From Mugil cephalus (lineage: Eukaryota; Chordata; Actinopteri; Mugiliformes; Mugilidae), in assembly GCF_022458985.1 (NCBI RefSeq), contig NC_061771.1:21587501-21651500 (forward strand): a DNA stretch of 64,000 bases, in the 5' to 3' direction. Both the position numbers and the translations under genes were made by a program. The notes under the pieces were generated by a model. The model was not told the DNA's origin. It did not search any database and was given only the letters and a program-made list of their open reading frames with translations. This document shows, piece by piece, positions 34,213 through 64,000 of this stretch (the stretch's first letter is position 1; each line of letters begins with the position of its first letter).

Positions 34213-35929
34213 ACCATTAGACTCCTAATCTAATCTTAAGGTATTGAATCAATGTAAGAAACATTTCTACTGCAGATGGAGGCACTGTAGAAAAAATTTG
34301 ACAGTACCACGGCATTTTATTTATTTTTCCCCATGTACTATAACATGCTCACAACATTTGGAATGGACTATTTTACTGTGATCATGAGTAAATTCTGTAG
34401 AATAAAACCACACTAGTAGTAAAACAGGTTTGCATGGCTCTTAGATAAAAATAAATAACTAAAATTAAATGTTATCAAGATGAAATGAAGAAACGGGGAA
34501 AATCGCGGTTTAAGTTGCTGTGTCTGTAATGTCAATAGCAGCGTGACCGACTACCGTAATAATAATTAAATTTTTTTTTCTCATCATTGATCGAACATTT
34601 CCATCTTCACCACCCCTCACAGTGGCACAGTGGCACCATGCGTGTTTAGAGGCGCTACACTGAAAATGGTGCGGTCACAAACAGTCAAATACACCAGTAT
34701 GACGGTATATTAAAAATTCATATCATAACAGTGTTCGGTATGAACCGTTACGCCTCCCAGCAACACAACCAAACATAACATCGAGAGCAACAACACTAGA
34801 TGAAACCAGTTATTATTACTCATTAGTTCAACAGCACCTCTCTGCTCTGGCTTCTTGGTCGTTCACTTTTCTTTTTTTTTTCTCCTCTTAGCTTCCTTCT
34901 TCAATGGCGACTTTGGTCTTTTGACCTCCGCCATTATGACAGCACTGAAAAAGAAGAAAATATATATATATATATATATAAAGCAAGGTGAAAACCCACG
35001 GCTGGTATGAGACATGGAAGGCGTTACACACTTCTCTCATTCAATCACACCTGTTAGATCCTATAATGCCAGTTAACAAAATATGCATCATTCAAGCTCT
35101 AAAGAAGAGCCTCGTTAGAGCTTTTATATAATTAGAATAATTACTGGACTGTTGTTTTTGGGTTTTAATCGGCTAATTATTGCTTCTGAAAATCACTGAG
35201 AGGCTGCAACAGGTTCACACCTGTTTTCTCTTGGGGCTGTGGCGGATATTTCAGCAAAACACAAACCACAGAAGCTGCCAGGCTGAGGAAAGCTCGCAGC
35301 ATACGCTGAAATATTATGAACGCTTTTAGTTTTTAGAAAAACCAGATTGATTATTTTTCCCTTTCCCTTTTCTTTTTGTCTAACAAAGAAAATTGCTTTA
35401 AACACCTTCATTTTTTTTTTGTGCATGTGTACGTGTTTTTTGTATTTTTTTTTTTTTTTAATACAAAAAAAAAGAGGGGTGAGAAAATACGTGCAGCATG
35501 TGTCAAAGCTGGTTTTTCTGAGCAGTGACCTACACTAAAGGCAGATAGACACAATGTAATCACAGTCGCCATGGCAACGGAATGACCATTTGTGATGTTT
35601 CCACAATTAGATCCAAATGTAGTGACGCTTCTTTATTTCCTCCATCGCTCCCTATTGATCGTGCCTCTCCTCCTCCTCTGCCTCTGTCTATATGGCTGTG
35701 TGTGTGTGTGTGTGTGCGTGTGTGTGTGTGTGTGTCACTGTCTGTGTGTGCGCGTGTGTGAGTCCTTTCATGAGAGCACATGATTGTGTATATGTGTGTG
35801 TATTTTTTTTTTGTGGGTTTCAAGAAACAGTATTGACTAATCTCTGCCCATGCCGTCCGTCCATTCATTTTGAGCTCTTGAGTGCCACTTAAAAAAATAA
35901 TGAGCAGGTTAACCTTTGCAGCCGCACAA
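34213..35929. other. Intergenic with TA and GT microsatellites
   Basis: TA repeat at 34961-34981 and GT/GC-type repeat at 35697-35760. A T run at 35446-35460 is followed by an A run at 35464-35473. No gene. Confidence 0.45.
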
Positions 35930-36200
35930 ACCAGAGCTCAAGTCGGATCAAGTTTAGCTCTGCTGGGATCAATTAGAAGAAATTAAAAAAACAAAATGTG
36001 ACAATTTCAATTAATCATTTGCATGCGATTTCCAATTAATTTGTTTATTTTGTTTAACCCAATATAATAAAGCGCAACTGTTTTCGTACAGCATGCGACA
36101 CTCTCCATTGTTAGACCCTCAAATAATTAATGAGTGTAGGCCTTTATTTAAAGGGAAGCTTTTACTTATTTATCAGCTCTCAAATATAGTCTAGATTTTC
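35930..36200. other. Candidate conserved noncoding element
   Basis: Unique-looking sequence dense in short developmental-factor sites. These are atttgcatgcg (POU octamer-like), several caattaa/ccaattaa homeodomain-like cores, cattgtt (SOX-like) and aaataattaatga. The suggestion rests on motif density only. Confidence 0.25.
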
Positions 36201-36367
36201 TCCTCAAGCGCCCCTCAGGTTGTTTACGCAGACCATATTCCTCTTGTTTGTGTTTTTAAAGGTGAAACACCTATCTGCGAGAAATACAACCTGATGTTTT
36301 CTGTGAGTTAAAAATGTAGTATGAGAAAAGTTGTTAAAATGTGCGGCCGCTCCACGATATCCTTTCT

Positions 36368-36802
36368 AAAGTCGACTGTTATGTGATGAAAGTCGATGCT
36401 GACTAGTCTCTGATGATGTCACTAATAAAAAACATGAAGTAATTCTTTGCAACAATGAAATCAATATTCTTTACCTGAATACATATGCTGAGAACAGACA
36501 GTTTATGTGCTACGTAGTGTGCGCTGCAGATACGTATAGACTGTATAAAAACAGGCTGCACCTCAGCACCATCAACAGCATTTACACCACAGCGTGTTGG
36601 AAGATGAGACAGCGTAGCATAGCGTCAAAAAACAAACAAACAAAACCCGGCATCTCTCTGAAGCCTTCTCCGTTTACTACAGCTTTCACAATTAAATTCA
36701 CTAGCATATTGTTGATTTGCAACACTAGTTGAAATGATGCTTAAAGCGTCACGGTACAGCCGAGTCAAACTAACTAGTCGACTAGACTGTACAACCCCTA
36801 AT
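36368..36802. mobile_element. Dispersed repeat, copy 2 (hAT-like remnant)
   Basis: Begins with gtcgactgttatgtgatgaa and ends with actagtcgactagactgtac ... aacccctaa. The ending resembles the terminus of non-autonomous hAT-type elements in fish. It shares its left half with 34028-34212. Confidence 0.5.
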
Positions 36803-37071
36803 AGTTAGTGGTTGGTGGTGATCTGGCTTTATGTTGGTCTCATTATTTACTAGTAATGCTTCGTTAACAGCATAAAAGAAGTCGATGTAGCCATTGGTTT
36901 ATAGATCACCACAGTGAAGCCTTCAGTTTGTTCCATTGTCGTCTTTGTTTAATGGAGTTAGAAGCGACTGTGGTTGGACCAGAGACGGGAACTAGCGAGA
37001 GGAGAGAGGTTTAGATCACACCCATCTTTTACCAACTTGTCAATCAGTAGATAGCCTTTCATCTCTTAGCT

Positions 37072-37915
37072 GCGTTTCCACTACATTTCGCTAAATAAAA
37101 GCGATATTTCTGAAATTTCAATACAGGAAAGTACAATTGCACTTTGTACACGTTTCCATTGAACGTGTGTCTTAGTGATGTGTGGATCCATACTGAAATA
37201 TTGATACTTCCAATACTTTATGCTCTAACACCGATTCTCAAATCAAAATATCGATACTTTCGATACTTCCGTCATTCAAGTTATGTAGGAACACAGTGGA
37301 AAGTGAGTAAACTGTTGAGTCATAATAGTTAAACAGTCATTTTTTTTTTTTTATGTTTGAAACATTATTTTCACATATGTTGTATGATTGTGTCCTCTTT
37401 TCCGTTGTTATATTAGCTCAGTTATTTGAGGGTATCTTCAGGGTTGAAAATAAATAACTAAATAACTCTGATCCGTCTTGTATTCTTTATGATGCTATGG
37501 TTTTAAGTACAATACCTTTTTTTCAGGTTTACCAGACACATTAGGGTGTATCTGCACAAAGTATCAGTATCAGTATCAGTATCGCTAATACCAGCCAGAT
37601 CAGAAAGGATATCGGTGGTATCGAACATCAATGCTGTAACTCTCATAAGTGTCATAATTCACGCCACGCGAGTCGTCACTGTGAGGAAGATGTACTTCAA
37701 ATGAACTGGTCACATGATCCTGTGTCTTCTCCAGTGACGCTGGTGATGAGGACATGCGAAAAAAAAAAAGTATTTCCACTGCACTTTTGTGATAAACTTT
37801 TATATTAATATGTCTGAAAAACCACCTCATGAAAGTGTAAAACTGTTTTCGCAATATTTGAGAGGTGTTGTCATTATCAGTTTTTAATTGCGATATTTAG
37901 CTTTTGTGCATTTCC
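37072..37915. mobile_element. Nested pair of non-autonomous DNA elements
   Basis: The outer element starts gctgcgtttccactacattt at 37072 and resumes after 37735 with tatttccactgcacttttgt, ending near 37915. An inner element (about 37172-37631) starts tagtgatgtgtggatccata and carries many gatac/gtatc phrases. It includes a small gtatca tandem at 37561-37583. Neither has a coding region. Confidence 0.55.
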
Positions 37916-38539
37916 AAGGGTAAGAGAAACCTACTAATTGAAGAACACATGGAAGTAGCGACTGAGACCATGAACTAAGAGGGGAAAAGACGTAATTAAC
38001 CAAGTGAGAATGAGATTTCTAACTAATCTGTCACATTTTCACGATCCTCTGCCCCTCATTAGAAAGACTGCAGGTCTGCTACTTTCATTAACAATGCTAC
38101 GTTTTACAGAGTTTATAACAGAGGCGGCGCTATGTGAAGGGTTAAAGGCTACAGGGAACCAAAGTTTAGAATAGTTAAAAGGCCACTGATAACACTGCAG
38201 AGCAGGTGTTTCTATTTGGATAGTTAGCACATACCCGCCACCCCAGCACCTTGGGTGGCTTGTTACGTTGTGTTGTTTGCTCTTGCTTTATCTCCAAACC
38301 CTGATGAGCACCTGAACTGACTGAAGCCACAGATGGCTAGACAAAGAGACAAAGAGACAGAAAGCATGTCTGCCAGCACAAAGCTCCTCTGTTAAGTTGT
38401 ATGTTTGTTATCTAGAGTGATAGTCAGAGCCAGTGTTTGGTAGAGCCCATAGCAGACACATCAAATCACATGCACAAGTTGCAAGCTGTGGTATGTTCCC
38501 TCTTCTCTTGCTCCAGAACAGAGAAGGCAAAGCAGTCTT
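37916..38539. other. Intergenic gap downstream of olfm2
   Basis: No recognised feature. It separates the poly(A) end of olfm2 from the nested transposons. Confidence 0.45.
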
Positions 38540-39110
38540 GACAAAGTTTAACAACAAAGTTTATTGAATGAACAACCATGCTGACTGAACACGTCCACGA
38601 TCACATCACAAATCCAGAATATCTCAGTCAGGGCTGTCTTCTTCTTCTTCTTCTTCTCCTTCTTCTTCTCCTTAGCTCGACCTTTTTGTCTTTTTCTTTA
38701 TTTCTCTTTTTTTGACGAGTCGACCTCAACTTCCAGAGTCACTTCTTGATATACGAGTGGAATGGAACATAACGGAATATGTATGAGCTCACAACGTCTG
38801 ATTTCTTCCTTTCCACCAGCGCCCCTGAAGCAGAGACAGTTCTTTTTCTCATCTTCGCCGTGATAAATACTCCCGTCTGTGACCTTTAAACTGGTGTTCG
38901 ACAACCGTGCATTGTGTCTAGTTGTTGGCTCAGCGAGCTCTCGCAGCCTAAGAGTCACTCAAATTCAAATACAGACAGAACTCACTATCTTGCTGATGTA
39001 TGTGTGTGTGTGTGTTGTAAGTTGCAACATTCGTTAAAAACCCACCTCGTTCTCCTCTACACTATTCTATTTTATTTTTTTATTTTTATTTTTACCGTTT
39101 ACGTGCCAGT
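38540..39110 (-). other. olfm2: Probable olfm2 3' UTR
   Basis: Follows the olfm2 stop codon (39113-39111) on the minus strand and ends at the AATAAA hexamer at 38565-38560. It contains a GAA-type repeat (38636-38676 on the + strand reads CTT) and an alternative AATAAA near 38703-38698. The extent is inferred. Confidence 0.5.
38560..38565 (-). terminator. olfm2: Polyadenylation signal for olfm2
   Basis: AATAAA on the minus strand about 550 bases after the stop codon, with cleavage expected near 38540. A nearer hexamer at about 38700 could give a shorter UTR. Confidence 0.45.
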
Positions 39111-63014
<23,904 letters not shown>

Positions 63015-63016
63015 CT

Positions 63017-63017
<1 letters not shown>

Positions 63018-63051
<34 letters not shown>
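63018..63051. repeat. CA microsatellite forming the acceptor tract of an olfm2 exon
   Basis: Seventeen CA units, read as UG in the transcript, end three bases before the AG of the acceptor for the exon at 63014. They replace a normal polypyrimidine tract. Confidence 0.95.
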
Positions 63052-63053
<2 letters not shown>

Positions 63054-63596
63054 ATTGATATTGTGAGAGATTATTGTTTGCCAGAAATGCTTATGTTTGG
63101 TTTCGGCGGCTGTGTGATCGCTGGCACCTGTTATTTGTTTCCAAACCCCTGTTGTTCTCTTTCAGCAGACATGGCCGCGTGGTGACATGACAGAATATTT
63201 AAAGGGCCAGTTCGCTAAAATTTACAACCTCTCGCCGCGTCTGGCCTCGCGGATGAATTTGGTTTTATCTGCCCAGGGGATCTCCTTCTTCTTTCTCCAC
63301 CCCAGAGCAGCGGTAATAAAAAAGTGAAATCTCATTTGTGCCGCTCGCGATGTTGACAAATGACATTTAGAAACATGCCGCCCGTCCAGAAACAGCTGTA
63401 TTTTAATTTCCAATATGTTTTTTTTTTTTAGAGTGTGTGCGTCTCCGAAGGTTCAACCACAGTGTCTATATTGACTCGGAGGAAGCGTAGCAGGTGTCTA
63501 TCTTCCCGTTATTCCAACAAGATGAAAAGTCCACAGTCATGAGTGCAGCTCTGTTTGTACTTTAGCCTCACAGTGCAGCGTCGCAGCGGTGCTTCA
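63052..63596. other. olfm2 intron upstream of the exon at 63014
   Basis: No exon encoding the noelin N-terminal region is found here. A T run lies at 63418-63430. Confidence 0.45.
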
Positions 63597-63948
63597 GCCC
63601 GATCAGGCAAAACATTACAACCAGGAGAAGTGAAGAAAAACCATCTTGTTACGATTCAGTGTTCTGCTGAGAAGCTTTTGGACCTGACATCCGAGTGGAT
63701 GTTAGTGAGATAATATAGCACCAGACCAGGACCCCCCACCCCATAGTAATGACAGCAAGATGCAGCCTGACACAGACACAAACAGTTTTGAAACAACTAA
63801 AAAAAAAAAAAAACATGAAAAACAGCATAAGGTGTTGACCTGGCCTCTAAATTCACTAGATCCCAAACTGATCAAGTATCTGTGAGATGATCCACAGAGG
63901 CTCCTCCCCTCAACTCATAGGTGGTCATAATGTTATGGCTGATCGGTG
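63597..63948. mobile_element. MITE (caccgatcaggc family), shorter copy
   Basis: The left end cccgatcaggcaaaacatta and right end taatgttatggctgatcggt are inverted repeats. The body matches 48401-48841 but lacks about 90 bp. Confidence 0.8.
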
Positions 63949-64000
63949 TAAGCTGAATACTAATCCGTTAGCATAGTCACAAACGATAACGCTAACATGC

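Overview
The window is vertebrate nuclear DNA, almost certainly from a teleost fish. Genes are split by introns. The dispersed repeats belong to families common in fish: Tc1-like elements, a DIRS-type retrotransposon, LINE 3' fragments, MITEs and long CA/GT, GATA and purine microsatellites. The recognisable genes (a noelin, an MFAP4-like fibrinogen-domain gene, P2Y12-like receptors) match fish or vertebrate families. Coding sequence is a few percent of the window. Almost all the other long reading frames are low-complexity or transposon artefacts.

Layout. (1) Positions 1-3767 and 16415-22930 are two copies of one segmental duplication. Each carries a P2Y12-like class A G-protein-coupled receptor gene on the + strand. 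Copy B is complete, with exon 1 at 14044 and the last exon ending at 18511 or 18780. Copy A lacks its first exon, which should lie left of the window. (2) Between them, 3768-8465 is a decayed DIRS-type (tyrosine-recombinase) retrotransposon on the - strand. It abuts an MFAP4-like gene on the - strand (8673-11498) that has lost its 3' exons and two splice donors. (3) 19260-38500 is intergenic and rich in repeats, with several stretches that look unique. (4) From 38540 to beyond 63014 the - strand holds the last six exons of an olfactomedin gene best matched to olfm2 (noelin-2). Its 5' exons lie right of the window, and its introns (up to 11.3 kb) carry MITEs, a Harbinger-like remnant and microsatellites.

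How the parts relate. The genes do not form a pathway: a P2Y-type receptor, a secreted lectin-like fibrinogen-domain protein (here a pseudogene) and a secreted neuronal glycoprotein simply lie side by side. The main stories are the recent receptor duplication, in which amino-acid changes outnumber silent ones and copy A has several radical changes; an unannotated-looking spliced C-terminal tail exon shared by both receptor copies; the loss of the MFAP4-like gene next to a DIRS insertion that also marks the end of the duplicated block; and UG-repeat tracts next to three olfm2 splice sites. I found no convincing novel gene system. Exon boundaries were placed by eye from reading frame, splice signals and remembered family sequences, and no database search was run.
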